Assembly (NCBI GenBank): GCA_038206985.1
Contig: JBBRAH010000025.1
Location: 1-46,377 of the forward strand
Source of the DNA: CAXMST01 sp038206985
GTDB lineage: Bacteria > Actinomycetota > Thermoleophilia > Solirubrobacterales > 70-9
Reading direction: 5' to 3'
Length of the DNA: 46,377 nucleotides
Under the pieces are notes generated by a model. That model did no database searches, was not told the origin of the DNA, and saw only the letters and a program-made list of their open reading frames with translations. The stretch's first letter is position 1, and each line of letters starts with the position of its first letter. Below are positions 30,780 to 38,218 of this stretch, in pieces. A program made the position numbers and the translations under genes.

Positions 30780-30848
30780 ATGCAACCTCAGATGAATGTT
30801 TCCCAGGCCAACGGCAATAGGTGCCAGCGCAGCGGGGTCTCCCGATGA
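30780..30848 (+). CDS. 22-codon leader ORF coupled to the PspC-LiaF gene
   Basis: An ATG at 30780 follows an ideal Shine-Dalgarno (AGGAGGAG, 6 bases before it). The 22-codon frame starts MQPQMNVSQANG and ends in TGA at 30846-30848, overlapping the ATG of the PspC gene at 30845 (ATGA). The PspC gene itself has no clear Shine-Dalgarno, so translation would depend on this ORF. Either it is a true leader peptide that couples or controls translation, or one base is missing and the real PspC protein starts here; the frame shift needed (one lost base) is the same as in other broken genes nearby. No known peptide is recognised. Confidence 0.5.
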   Translation: MQPQMNVSQANGNRCQRSGVSR

Positions 30849-32077
30849 GCGCCGCTGTCGCTGAGATGCGACGCCCGGCGGACGACCGCGTCCTGTTCGG
30901 CGTCTGCGCCGGCCTCGCGGCCCGCCTGCAGCTCGATGTGACGCTGGTCCGCGTTGTGACCGCGGTCGGGCTCGTCGTGCTCACCGCGCCCTTCCTCGTG
31001 GCCTACGCCGCGTTTGCGCTGGTCGTGCCGCGCACGGACGGGCGCATGCTGATCGGCGGGGAGCCCGCCGATCGCAGGGAGTCGATCCTCGGCTGGCTAC
31101 TCGTCCTGACGGCGGCTGGTGTGATCATCGCCACGCCGGGACTGCTCGGCACCGGCGACATCGGCCTCTTCGGCATCGGTGCCCTGATCGTCGGCCTCAG
31201 TCTGGTGGGCCTCGCGGTGAGCCGGTCGGAGTCCCGCAAGGACGCGGGCGGGGTGCAGGGGCCGCCCCCCGTACCGCCGAACGCGGCGGCCACCGACAGC
31301 GGTGTCGCCGGGACGAGGCCCGGGACCTCTGAGACCGCGGTGCTTGGGGAGCAGCCCACCGAGGTGCAGCCCCAGTACGAGGGATCCGGCCACGACGCGG
31401 GCGGGGCCCCCGGAAGTCCCGCACCGCGGGCTCCCTCCGTGCTGGTCCCGACGCTTGCCGCCCTCGCCGGGCTCGTCGGTTTTTCGGCGGTGGTTGTCTC
31501 CGTCTTCGACCTCGACGTGACGGCCGCCTCGATCGCGATCCTGTCGGGCTCGATGGCCGTCGCATGCGGCGGCGTGGTGATGGCCACCTGGGGCCGCCGG
31601 GGCAGCGTGCCGCTGATCATCGTCGCCACCTTCCTGGCGCTGTTCGCCTCGGCGATCGCCCTGACGCGTGACGAGATCGATCGCGGGGTCGGCTACCGGG
31701 AGCTGGCGCGCACGACCCCGAACTCGATCGAGAACGGGTTCGAGATCGGGATCGGCTACATGCAGATCGACCTCCGCGACGCGCAGCTGCCGCCGGGGGA
31801 GACCACGATGCCGCTCCACGTCGGCCTCGGGGCCGCCGGGATCCTCGTTCCACGGGACCTCGAGGTCGTCTCGAGCGGCGATTCGATCGGTGGCGACGTG
31901 GACCTGCCCGCGGGAGTGGTTGCCGCCGCCGAGGCCGAGTCCGAGTCCGGGGCGAGCGGTCGCAAGGCGGGCAAGCGCAGCGCGACTCCGGCCGAGCCGC
32001 CGGTGCTCGTGATCGACGCCGATATCGGTGTCGGTGAGATCGACATCAGCCGTGAGGGACAGAGCGGTCTGTTTTGA
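30845..32077 (+). CDS. PspC-domain membrane protein with C-terminal LiaF-like domain
   Basis: A 410-residue envelope protein. Residues 5-65 form a PspC domain (RRPADDRVLFGVCAGLAARL, TLVRVVTAVGLVVL), followed by several more membrane segments (about 85-105, 110-130, 195-215, 225-245, 255-275) separated by a Pro/Gly/Ala-rich loop. The end (IENGFEIGIGYMQIDLRD, LHVGLGAAGILVP, DADIGVGEIDISREG) resembles the LiaF/VraT-type beta domain that restrains a partner histidine kinase. It probably senses envelope stress and holds the downstream kinase inactive. The stop overlaps the TTG start of the kinase gene (TTGA). See the leader ORF for its start problem. Confidence 0.88.
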   Translation: MSAAVAEMRRPADDRVLFGVCAGLAARLQLDVTLVRVVTAVGLVVLTAPFLVAYAAFALVVPRTDGRMLIGGEPADRRESILGWLLVLTAAGVIIATPGLLGTGDIGLFGIGALIVGLSLVGLAVSRSESRKDAGGVQGPPPVPPNAAATDSGVAGTRPGTSETAVLGEQPTEVQPQYEGSGHDAGGAPGSPAPRAPSVLVPTLAALAGLVGFSAVVVSVFDLDVTAASIAILSGSMAVACGGVVMATWGRRGSVPLIIVATFLALFASAIALTRDEIDRGVGYRELARTTPNSIENGFEIGIGYMQIDLRDAQLPPGETTMPLHVGLGAAGILVPRDLEVVSSGDSIGGDVDLPAGVVAAAEAESESGASGRKAGKRSATPAEPPVLVIDADIGVGEIDISREGQSGLF

Positions 32078-33279
32078 GCGCAGTCCCCGGAACAGCTCCG
32101 GCTCCCAGCCGCACGGGTGATCCGCGCCCCCCGCTCCGGCGGGCGGGCGCGGATCGCGTCGTGGCCGGTGTCTGCGGCGGCCTTGCCCGCACCCTGCGCG
32201 TCGATCCCGCGCTGATCCGGGTAGCCGCTCTGTTCGCCACCGCGATCGGTGGGGTGGGGCTGGTCGCCTACTCGGTCGCCACTGTGGTCCTCGAGGAGCC
32301 CGAGGCCGACGACCCGGTGGCCCTGCGCCGCGGGCGAGTATCGATGCTGCTGGCGATCACGCTTCTGGTGATCGCGATCGTGATCGGGCTGGCGATCTCC
32401 GACACCCTGATCGATCCTGGCGGGCTGATCTCCGCTGCGCTCCTGATCGGCGGCGTTGGCCTCGTCTGGCGCCGTAGCGGGGGCGCCGGGCCGCTCTCCA
32501 CCGGCGACGACGGGGGCCGGGTCGTCCGGATCATCACCGGGCTCGGTCTCGTACTGGGCGGGGTCATCCTCTACGGCGGCACCGGCACCGACCTCTCCCG
32601 AGCGGGATCGGCCGCGATCGCTGCGGGCATCGTCGCCGCCGGAGCGGGCCTGATCTTCGCGCCGCGGCTCGCAGCCACGCGCGAGGCACTCGACGAGGCC
32701 CGGCGAGAGCGGATCCGCGCCGAGGAACAGGAGGCGCTTGCCGCCCGCCTGCACGACTCGGTCCTTCAGACGCTGGCGCTGATCCAGCGCGAGAGCGAGG
32801 AGGGGGGCCGCGCGGCGGCTCTTGCGAGGCGGCAAGAGCGGGAGCTTCGCGATGTCCTCTATGGGCACCGGCGTCCGGACGAGGCGACGTTGAGCGCCGC
32901 GATGCGCGATGTCGCCGGGCGGATCGAGGAGCAACACGGGATCCGGGTGGACCTCGTCCAGACCCGGGATCTGCCGCTCACCGACGCTACCGAGGCCCTG
33001 GCGGCCGCGGCGGGAGAGGCCCTGACCAATGCGGCCAAACACGCCGGTGTCGATACCGTGAGCGCCATGGTCAGGGTCGACGATCAGCGCGCGACGGTTT
33101 TCATCCGTGACCGGGGCGCCGGCTTCGACCCCGCGGCCCCTTCCGAGGGTCAGGGAATCAGCGGCTCGATCGAGGGCCGGTTGGGCCGGGTGGGCGGCAG
33201 CGCCACGATCGACTCAGCCCCGGGCTCGGGCACCGAGGTCGAGTTGAGCGTGCCGATCCCCGTGGAGCGGGGCGCGTGA
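32074..33279 (+). CDS. PspC-domain sensor histidine kinase (HisKA_3 type)
   Basis: A NarL-group sensor kinase of 401 residues. It also begins with a PspC domain (LRRAGADRVVAGVCGGLARTL, residues 20-75), then four membrane segments (about 92-112, 115-132, 152-170, 180-195), a dimerisation helix with the phospho-acceptor H227 (ALAARLHDSVLQTLAL), and an HATPase domain with EALTNAAKHAG (N box) and DRGAGFDP (G box). It overlaps the PspC-LiaF gene by TTGA and the regulator gene by GTGA, so the three form one coupled unit. By analogy with LiaFSR it should respond to cell-wall or membrane damage. The presence of PspC in both membrane proteins suggests they contact each other. Confidence 0.9.
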   Translation: MSAVPGTAPAPSRTGDPRPPLRRAGADRVVAGVCGGLARTLRVDPALIRVAALFATAIGGVGLVAYSVATVVLEEPEADDPVALRRGRVSMLLAITLLVIAIVIGLAISDTLIDPGGLISAALLIGGVGLVWRRSGGAGPLSTGDDGGRVVRIITGLGLVLGGVILYGGTGTDLSRAGSAAIAAGIVAAGAGLIFAPRLAATREALDEARRERIRAEEQEALAARLHDSVLQTLALIQRESEEGGRAAALARRQERELRDVLYGHRRPDEATLSAAMRDVAGRIEEQHGIRVDLVQTRDLPLTDATEALAAAAGEALTNAAKHAGVDTVSAMVRVDDQRATVFIRDRGAGFDPAAPSEGQGISGSIEGRLGRVGGSATIDSAPGSGTEVELSVPIPVERGA

Positions 33280-33941
33280 GTCGCCCGCTGCGCAAGATCG
33301 TGCTTGTTGACGATCACGAGATCTTCCGGGCCGGGCTGCGAGCCGGTCTCGGCCCCACCATCCAGGTCGTCGGCGAGGCCGGCGGGGTCGAGCAGGCGGT
33401 ACCTCTGATCCGCGAACTCGAGCCCGAGGTCGTGCTGCTCGACGTGCACCTTCCCGACGGCGGCGGCGAGACGGTGGTCGGCGCTGTGCATGCGGAACGA
33501 CCGGCGATTCGCTTCCTGGCGCTCTCGGTCTCCGACAGCGCTGAGGACGTCGTCCGGGTGATCCGCGCCGGGGCCCGCGGCTACGTGACCAAGTCAATCG
33601 CACCGGAGGACCTGGTGGATGCGATCCACCGCACCGCTGAGGGCGACGCGGTGTTCTCGCCGTGGCTCGCCGGCTTCGTGCTCGATGCTTTTACGGGCGA
33701 GCCCAAGGAGGGTGGTGGCGAGGGTTCCTCGGTCGCGAGCGCCGAGCTCGACCAGCTCACCCCACGGGAGCAGGAGGTCCTGCTGCTGATCGCCCGCGGC
33801 TACACCTACAAGGAGATCGCCGGCCGCCTGCACCTCTCGGTGAAGACGATCGAGACGCACGTCTCCAGCGTGCTGCGCAAGCTGCAGCTCTCGAACCGCA
33901 ACGAGCTGACCCGCTGGGCCGCAGGACGCCGGATGATCTGA
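33276..33941 (+). CDS. NarL/LuxR-family response regulator
   Basis: A 221-residue response regulator paired with the preceding kinase. The receiver domain shows KIVLVDDHEIF, the phospho-acceptor D56 (VVLLDVHLPD) and LALSVSD; the C-terminal HTH shows LTPREQEVLLLIARGYTYKEIAGRLHLSVKTIETH with helices typical of LuxR. GTG at 33276 overlaps the kinase stop (GTGA). The stop at 33941 is followed within 3 bases by the remnant of an ArsR gene. Targets are unknown; the operon itself and envelope genes are plausible. Confidence 0.93.
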   Translation: MSRPLRKIVLVDDHEIFRAGLRAGLGPTIQVVGEAGGVEQAVPLIRELEPEVVLLDVHLPDGGGETVVGAVHAERPAIRFLALSVSDSAEDVVRVIRAGARGYVTKSIAPEDLVDAIHRTAEGDAVFSPWLAGFVLDAFTGEPKEGGGEGSSVASAELDQLTPREQEVLLLIARGYTYKEIAGRLHLSVKTIETHVSSVLRKLQLSNRNELTRWAAGRRMI

Positions 33942-33943
33942 GG

Positions 33944-34209
33944 CTGGGCGTCAGGAAGCACGTGCGAGTGCTGGAGGCCGCCGCCCTGGTGGACCCACAA
34001 GCGCCCGCTCGCGCCACTGCTCGCTCGAGCCGGGTGGGCTGGCGGAGGTGGAGGCTTGGATGGCTTCCTACCGCGAGATCGCCGAGGGCCGCCTCGACAG
34101 GCTCGCCGGGCTGCTCGAGGAGCAGGACGCCGGGACCCAGCCTTCAGGCAACAGCAACAGCAACGGCGATGACGCCACGAGTAGCGACACAGAAGGAGAA
34201 ACACGATGA
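33944..34209 (+). pseudogene. Decayed remnant of an ArsR-family regulator gene
   Basis: Two frames hold consecutive parts of a winged-helix ArsR regulator: LGVRKHVRVLEAAALV in one frame (from 33944) and RHCSLEPGGLAEVEAW followed by MASYREIAEGRLDRLAGLL in the next (to the TGA at 34207-34209). They match the recognition-helix to C-terminal part of regulators that are normally paired with AHSA1 genes. The first half of the protein, including the initial HTH helices, is absent, because the response regulator stop lies directly upstream. A deletion that joined the regulator to the neighbouring operon plus a one-base loss around 33995-34020 explain the data. The end overlaps the AHSA1 start (ATGA). 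A sequence error can explain the frame change but not the missing half. Confidence 0.65.
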
Positions 34210-34702
34210 GCACGGAGACCCAGCAGGACGCGTCCACGCGCACGATCGTCACCCAGCCCGCCGAGCGGGAGATCGCCATGGAGCGCATCTTCAACGCGCC
34301 GCGGGAGCGGGTGTGGGCGGTCTACACCGACCCGGAATTGATTCCCCGCTGGTGGGGCCCGAGCCAGTACACGACCGAGGTGGACAAGATGGACTTCCGC
34401 GTGGGCGGCGAGTGGCGTTTCATCCATCGCTCCGATGACGAGGAGTACGCCTTCCGGGGCGTCTACCGCGAGATCGTGGAGCCGGAGCGGATTCAGCAGA
34501 CGTTCGAGTTCAGTGGTTGGCCCGGGTATATCTCGGTGGAGACGGCCACGTTCGAGGACCACGGCGACGGCCGGACCGGGTGCGGACCGTCTCGCTGTTC
34601 CACACGACCGAAGAGCGCGACGGCATGGCGGCCTCCGGCATGGAGGCCGGTCTGAACGAGACCCACAACCGGCTCGCGGCACTGCTTGCCGAGGGCGACT
34701 GA
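34206..34702 (+). pseudogene. AHSA1/SRPBCC family gene broken by a frameshift
   Basis: The first part (from the ATG at 34206, Shine-Dalgarno AAGGAG 7 bases before it) encodes an AHSA1-like START-superfamily domain: RIFNAPRERVWAVYTDPELI, RWWGPSQYTTEVDKMDFRVG, EEYAFRGVYREIVEPERI. At about 34575-34582 the frame changes; the continuation RVRTVSLFHTTEERDGMAAS then GMEAGLNETHNRLAALLAEG in the next frame matches the family end. A single missing base in a CCCGGG-like run (GGACCGGG at 34573-34580) would restore it. The product, if intact, would bind a small hydrophobic ligand or assist Hsp90. Whether the break is real or an assembly error is undecided; the coding quality on both sides argues for a recent or artificial event. 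Confidence 0.7.
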
Positions 34703-34740
34703 ACGAGGCAGACACGAGCGGGACGGCGAGCGCCCGGCCC

Positions 34741-34746
34741 TAGACT
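34741..34746 (+). promoter_or_regulatory. Putative leaderless -10 (TAGACT) of lepB
   Basis: TAGACT is followed by exactly 6 bases and the ATG at 34753. No Shine-Dalgarno is present. Confidence 0.5.
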
Positions 34747-34752
34747 CGGTGC

Positions 34753-35427
34753 ATGGATCTCGGTGCCCTACGAGACCGCGTCGCGGGGGCGTACGGCTCC
34801 GGCCGGCGCCGCCTCATGGGGATCGCGTTCACTGTCTCGGTCGCGCTGCTCCTGGCGATCGCCGTCCAGTCCTATGCGGTCAAGCCCTACGCGATCCCGT
34901 CCGGTTCAATGGCTCCGACGCTGCAGGTTGGGCAGCGGGTGATCGTCGACCGCTTCTCCGAGCGACTCGGCTCGCAACCCGCGATCGGTGATGTGCTGGT
35001 CTTCACGCCGCCTCTGAATGCCGTACCCGAAGAGCAGGAAGGCGGCGCTCGACTGCCGGAGTGCGCGACGCCTCCCGTCGAGCGCGAGCCCGGCCAGCCC
35101 TGCTCCCGCGAGGGTGGCCAACCCGCTGAGCAGGCCTACATCAAGCGGGTCGTCGCCGGGCCGGGCGACAGGCTGAAGATCCTCGGCGGCATTCCGATCG
35201 TCAACGGACAGCCGGTGAAGGGGGACTGGGAGACGGTCCCCTGCAGAGGCGCGCTCGCCTGTCGTTTCCCAGCGGAGATCACGATCCCTCCCGAGCACTA
35301 CTTCATGATGGGCGACAACCGCCCCGACAGCGAAGACAGCCGCTTCTGGGGTCCGATCCCGGCGGAGTGGATCATCGGCCGCGCGGTCGCCACCTACTGG
35401 CCACTCAACCGCATCGGCGGCCTCTGA
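34753..35427 (+). CDS. lepB: Signal peptidase I
   Basis: Signal peptidase I removes signal peptides from exported proteins at the outer face of the membrane. The 224-residue protein has one membrane segment (about 20-42), then the catalytic block IPSGSMAPTLQVG with Ser52 as nucleophile, the general-base lysine Lys131 in AYIKRVVAGPGD, and the conserved GDNRPDSEDSRFWGPI. Between them is a 40-residue insert with cysteines (PECATPPVEREPGQPC). ATG at 34753 has TAGACT 6 bases upstream. The neighbours give no operon; a hairpin and two repeats follow. Identity is secure. Confidence 0.95.
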   Translation: MDLGALRDRVAGAYGSGRRRLMGIAFTVSVALLLAIAVQSYAVKPYAIPSGSMAPTLQVGQRVIVDRFSERLGSQPAIGDVLVFTPPLNAVPEEQEGGARLPECATPPVEREPGQPCSREGGQPAEQAYIKRVVAGPGDRLKILGGIPIVNGQPVKGDWETVPCRGALACRFPAEITIPPEHYFMMGDNRPDSEDSRFWGPIPAEWIIGRAVATYWPLNRIGGL

Positions 35428-35489
35428 GTCTCAGCTGCGACGCCGGCGCAGCGAACTGTCTTCGAGCGCGCCCGGCGTGTAGCCGAACC

Positions 35490-35507
35490 CCTCGGCGAGT
35501 GCCGAGG
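35490..35507 (+). terminator. Hairpin after lepB
   Basis: CCTCGGC and GCCGAGG form a perfect 7-bp stem with a GAGT loop, 62 bases after the lepB stop; flanking GTAG and CTAC could extend it across a bulge. There is no T-tract. Confidence 0.4.
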
Positions 35508-35564
35508 CTACTCAAGCGGCATCGGCGGCCTCCGCGAAGGCACGCTGGCACTTCGACCCGGATA

Positions 35565-35605
35565 GCCGACCCTATAGGTCCGTAGAACGCGTCAGAGTCA
35601 GCCGG
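35565..35605 (+). repeat. 41-base dispersed repeat, copy B
   Basis: Matches 13433-13473 at 37 of 41 bases, same orientation. Shared blocks are GCCGACC, TATAGGTC, GTAGA, CGCGTCAGAGTC and GCCGG. In this copy the palindromic core is weaker (GACC and GGTC only). Confidence 0.6.
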
Positions 35606-35678
35606 GGAGCGGGCTTAGGCGTCACTACCGCAGCCGTAAGCGCGGCAGGGCTCCGGCAACGAGGCGGGGAACTCGCTA

Positions 35679-35731
35679 GGCCCGAGGTTGACGTTCAGCC
35701 GTCAGGAACGGCACAAACTCAACCTCGGGCC
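35679..35731. terminator. 13-bp inverted repeat between convergent genes
   Basis: GGCCCGAGGTTGA and TCAACCTCGGGCC form a perfect 13-bp stem around 27 bases, which contain an inner 5-bp stem (GCCGT / ACGGC). It lies 13 bases from the stop of the minus-strand membrane protein and downstream of lepB, so a bidirectional terminator is the simplest role. It could also be a relic of a mobile element end. Confidence 0.55.
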
Positions 35732-35744
35732 GCGGGCCCTGGCC

Positions 35745-35993
35745 TCAATGTGTGCCGCGCTGGTCCATTTCGCCGCTTTCGCTCCGGTCGACGCCGGCCC
35801 GTTCGTCGCCCTCGCCGTCGGCGCTGTCGTCATCGACGATCGGATCTTGCGAGTCGGCACGCGGATGCTTGTTGATGCCGCTCCCCTTGCGGGTGTACAA
35901 CCCGTAGCTAAGCGCGAAGACGAGGATCACGAGCACCGCGAGCAGGATGAAGCTGTTGCCGCTTACCGCGGCCGTAGGTCCCAGTGCATTCAT
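35745..35993 (-). CDS. Small single-pass membrane protein of unknown function
   Basis: An 82-residue protein with a clear layout: a short outer start (MNALGPTAAVSGN), one membrane helix (SFILLAVLVILVFALSYGLY, residues 14-33), a basic stop-transfer (TRKGSGINKHPRA) and an acidic, probably disordered tail rich in Asp/Glu/Ser. The ATG at 35993 is well supported by AGGAGGAA 5 bases upstream; a longer reading to 36125 would run into the leader. The family is not recognised. Its leader of about 130 bases folds into several stems, which is unusual for such a small gene. It follows the lipoprotein gene on the same strand. Confidence 0.75.
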   Translation of the reverse strand: MNALGPTAAVSGNSFILLAVLVILVFALSYGLYTRKGSGINKHPRADSQDPIVDDDSADGEGDERAGVDRSESGEMDQRGTH

Positions 35994-36125
35994 TGGATTT
36001 CCTCCTGGATAGGTCCAAGCGGGTGCGAGATCCGCACCGGCCCAGAAAGAGACAGGCATACGCCGGTCTCTCCTCCAGGTACCCGAACGTCCTCCTGCGT
36101 AACCCCCCGGGTGCCGCGGAGGCAA
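35994..36125 (-). promoter_or_regulatory. Foldable 5' leader of the small membrane protein
   Basis: On the minus strand this leader can form at least three compact stems: GGG-TGCC with GGCA-CCC around TCCGC, AGAGAC with GTCTCT enclosing GGC-GTAT-GCC, and GGTGCG with CGCACC around GATCT. It ends with the strong Shine-Dalgarno AGGAGGAA. I compared it by eye with c-di-AMP, SAM, FMN, cobalamin, glycine and glutamine riboswitch cores and found no convincing match, so no class is assigned. A structured regulatory leader is a fair guess, but many GC-rich spacers fold. Confidence 0.35.
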
Positions 36126-36139
36126 CCCTTCGCTGCGAT

Positions 36140-36655
36140 CTAGATGCAGCCGTCCGAGCCCGCGCCGCCGGCGCTCACCACGCCGACCTGGCCCCAGACG
36201 ACGCTGTCGATGTGCCAGGCGCCGTCATACTCGGACATGCTTAGGCCGACGCGGGTCTTGTTGGGAGCGGTCAGCTTGAAGCTCGCCCCGTCGCTGTTGT
36301 CCCGCGGCTTGAGGATCGCTTCCGGGAGCCCCTCGGCGAGCTCGCCAACAGGGCCCGCGCAGAGGGGGAATGAGCGCAAGGTGCTGTCGAAGCCCTCGAT
36401 AGCCGCCGAACAGTCCTCGGCCTCCGCGAGCGTGGTCATCTCCACGACGCCGGAAGGACTCAAGAGCCCGCAGCCGGCGTCCCCGTCCCCGGCGGCCAGG
36501 GCCTCAACAAAGCCTCTCCCGACCGCTTCCGGATCCGACCGGTCAACGTCAGCCAGGGAACTCCCACCGCCCCCACAACCGGCAGCCCCAACAACAGCCA
36601 ATTCCCAGCACGGAGTCCCTCTCCCCTTCTCATAAGACAAGGCTACGCCCACCAC
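36140..36655 (-). CDS. Probable lipoprotein, signal peptide apparently frameshifted
   Basis: The mature part is a small extracytoplasmic protein of about 145 residues after the lipobox-like AAGCGGGGSS, with an NTF2-like pattern (SDPEAVGRGFVEALAAGD, CGLLSPSGV) and a C-terminal strand WHIDSVVWGQ. In this frame the N-terminus (MVGVALSYEKGRG) is not a signal peptide. In the neighbouring frame an ATG at 36633 starts MRRGEGLRAGNWLLLGLPVV, a textbook signal, and it has TAGCCT exactly 6 bases upstream. One lost base between about 36560 and 36590 (G-runs) would join them. The full protein would thus start at 36633. Function unknown; it precedes the small membrane protein. Confidence 0.65.
   Translation of the reverse strand: MVGVALSYEKGRGTPCWELAVVGAAGCGGGGSSLADVDRSDPEAVGRGFVEALAAGDGDAGCGLLSPSGVVEMTTLAEAEDCSAAIEGFDSTLRSFPLCAGPVGELAEGLPEAILKPRDNSDGASFKLTAPNKTRVGLSMSEYDGAWHIDSVVWGQVGVVSAGGAGSDGCI
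36640..36645 (-). promoter_or_regulatory. Putative leaderless -10 (TAGCCT) of the lipoprotein gene
   Basis: On the minus strand TAGCCT is followed by 6 bases and the ATG at 36633 that opens the signal-peptide frame. This supports that start and the frameshift reading. Confidence 0.45.
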
Positions 36656-36773
36656 ACGGAACGGCCCGCTGCCGGTACGCCGGTCGAGCGGGTGGCGCGT
36701 GGGAGACCCCGGCGACAGGCCCCGCGAGCGACCAGATCCGGGCCTGCGTCACCCCGAGGTACGCGCCCCGACG

Positions 36774-38218
36774 CTAGGCCGTGACCGTCTCGCGAAGCGC
36801 GTGGTCAACGACCCGGGCGCAGCGGCGGCCCTCGGCGATCGCGGTGACCACGAGCGAGGCGCCGACCCGGACGTCGCCGGCGGCGTAGACCCCCTCGATG
36901 CTCGTCGCGAAGGCGCCGGCCTTGACGTTGCCGGAGCGGTCGAGCCCGACGCCGAGGTCGGCGATCAGGCCCTCGTGTTCGGGGTTGGTGAAGCCGATTG
37001 CGACCAGGACGAGGTCGGCCGGGGCGACGAAGTCGCTGCCCTTGACCGGGACGAGGTTGTGGGAGGAGGTGCCGATCACCTTGCGGGCCTGGGCACGGGC
37101 CACGTGGCCGCCGTCGCCCTCGAGCCCGATGACCTCGGTGCCGAAGTCGCGCTTGCCGCCCTCTTCGAGGGCGTAGGTGGTCACCAGGCGGCGGGGCTGC
37201 TCGGGCCAGGGGGTGTTGGGGTAGCGGCCGCTGGAGGGGACCTCCGGGTAGACATCCATCAGGGTCACCTCGGTGGCGCCCTCGCGCATCGCGTTGGAGA
37301 CGCAGTCCATGCCGGTATCGCCGCCACCGACAACCACGACGTGCTTGCCGGCGGCGCTGATCACCTGCTCGGGCGGCGTGGCGCGAAACTCGCGGCCCTC
37401 CATCTCGGCCACGGCCCGGTTGCGCTGGTAGAGGTACTCCATGGCGTAGTGGACGCCGGCCAGCTCGCGGCCGGGAATCGCGACGTCGCGCTCGACCCGG
37501 GAGCCCATCGCCAGGACGACGGCATCGAATTCCGAGCGCAGCTCGTTGACGCTGAGATCGACGCCGACCTCCACACCGCAGCGGAACTCGATCCCCTCGT
37601 CGGCGAGGATCGCGGTGCGCCGCTCGATGATCCACTTCTCCAGCTTCGCGTCGGGCACGCCGAAGCGGAGCAGCCCGCCGAGGCCCTCGTCGCGCTCGAA
37701 GACGGTGACCGAGTGCCCGACCTGGTTGAGCTCGTCGGCGGCTGCGAGGCCGGCGGGCCCGGAGCCGACCACGGCCACCTTGCGGCCGGTGCGGTCCTCA
37801 TCAGCGGGTGGGCTGGCAGTGACCCAACCCTCCTTGAAGGCGTTGTCGATCGTCCAATACTCGATCTGCTTGATCATCACCGGGTCGTCGTCGATGGCCA
37901 GCACACACGCTGACTCGCACGGCGCGGGGCAGATCAGCCCGGTGAACTCGGGGAAGTTGTTGGTCGCGTGCAGCTGCTCAATGGCCTCCTGCCAGTGGCC
38001 GGTACGGGCCAGGTCGTTCCAGTCGGGGATCAGGTTGCCGAGCGGACAGGCGTTGTTGCAGAAGGGCACGCCGCAGTCCATGCAGCGCGAGGCCTGCTCC
38101 TGCAATTCCTCCCTGGGCAGCGTCTCGTAGATCTCCTTGTAGTCCTGCACGCGCTCGGCGGGGTCCCGCTCCGGCGACGCCACGCGATGCACCTTCAGAA
38201 AGCCCTTGGGGTCGGCCA

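Larger units (their letters stand above)
35428..35744. other. 317-base gene-free stretch rich in inverted repeats
   Basis: No coding frame of merit is seen. It holds a terminator-like hairpin (35490-35507), copy B of the 41-base repeat (35565-35605) and a 13-bp inverted repeat (35679-35731). The rest shows nothing recognised. Confidence 0.6.

Noticed and set aside
30638..30820. 60-codon ORF between the ABC-F and PspC genes
   Set aside because: No initiation signal and no sensible composition; the nearby Shine-Dalgarno serves the 22-codon ORF in another frame.
35994..36125. c-di-AMP (ydaO) or glycine riboswitch
   Set aside because: Short similarities such as GGAGAGACC and GGAGGA were noted, but conserved cores (for example CAGCTAAC of ydaO) are missing.
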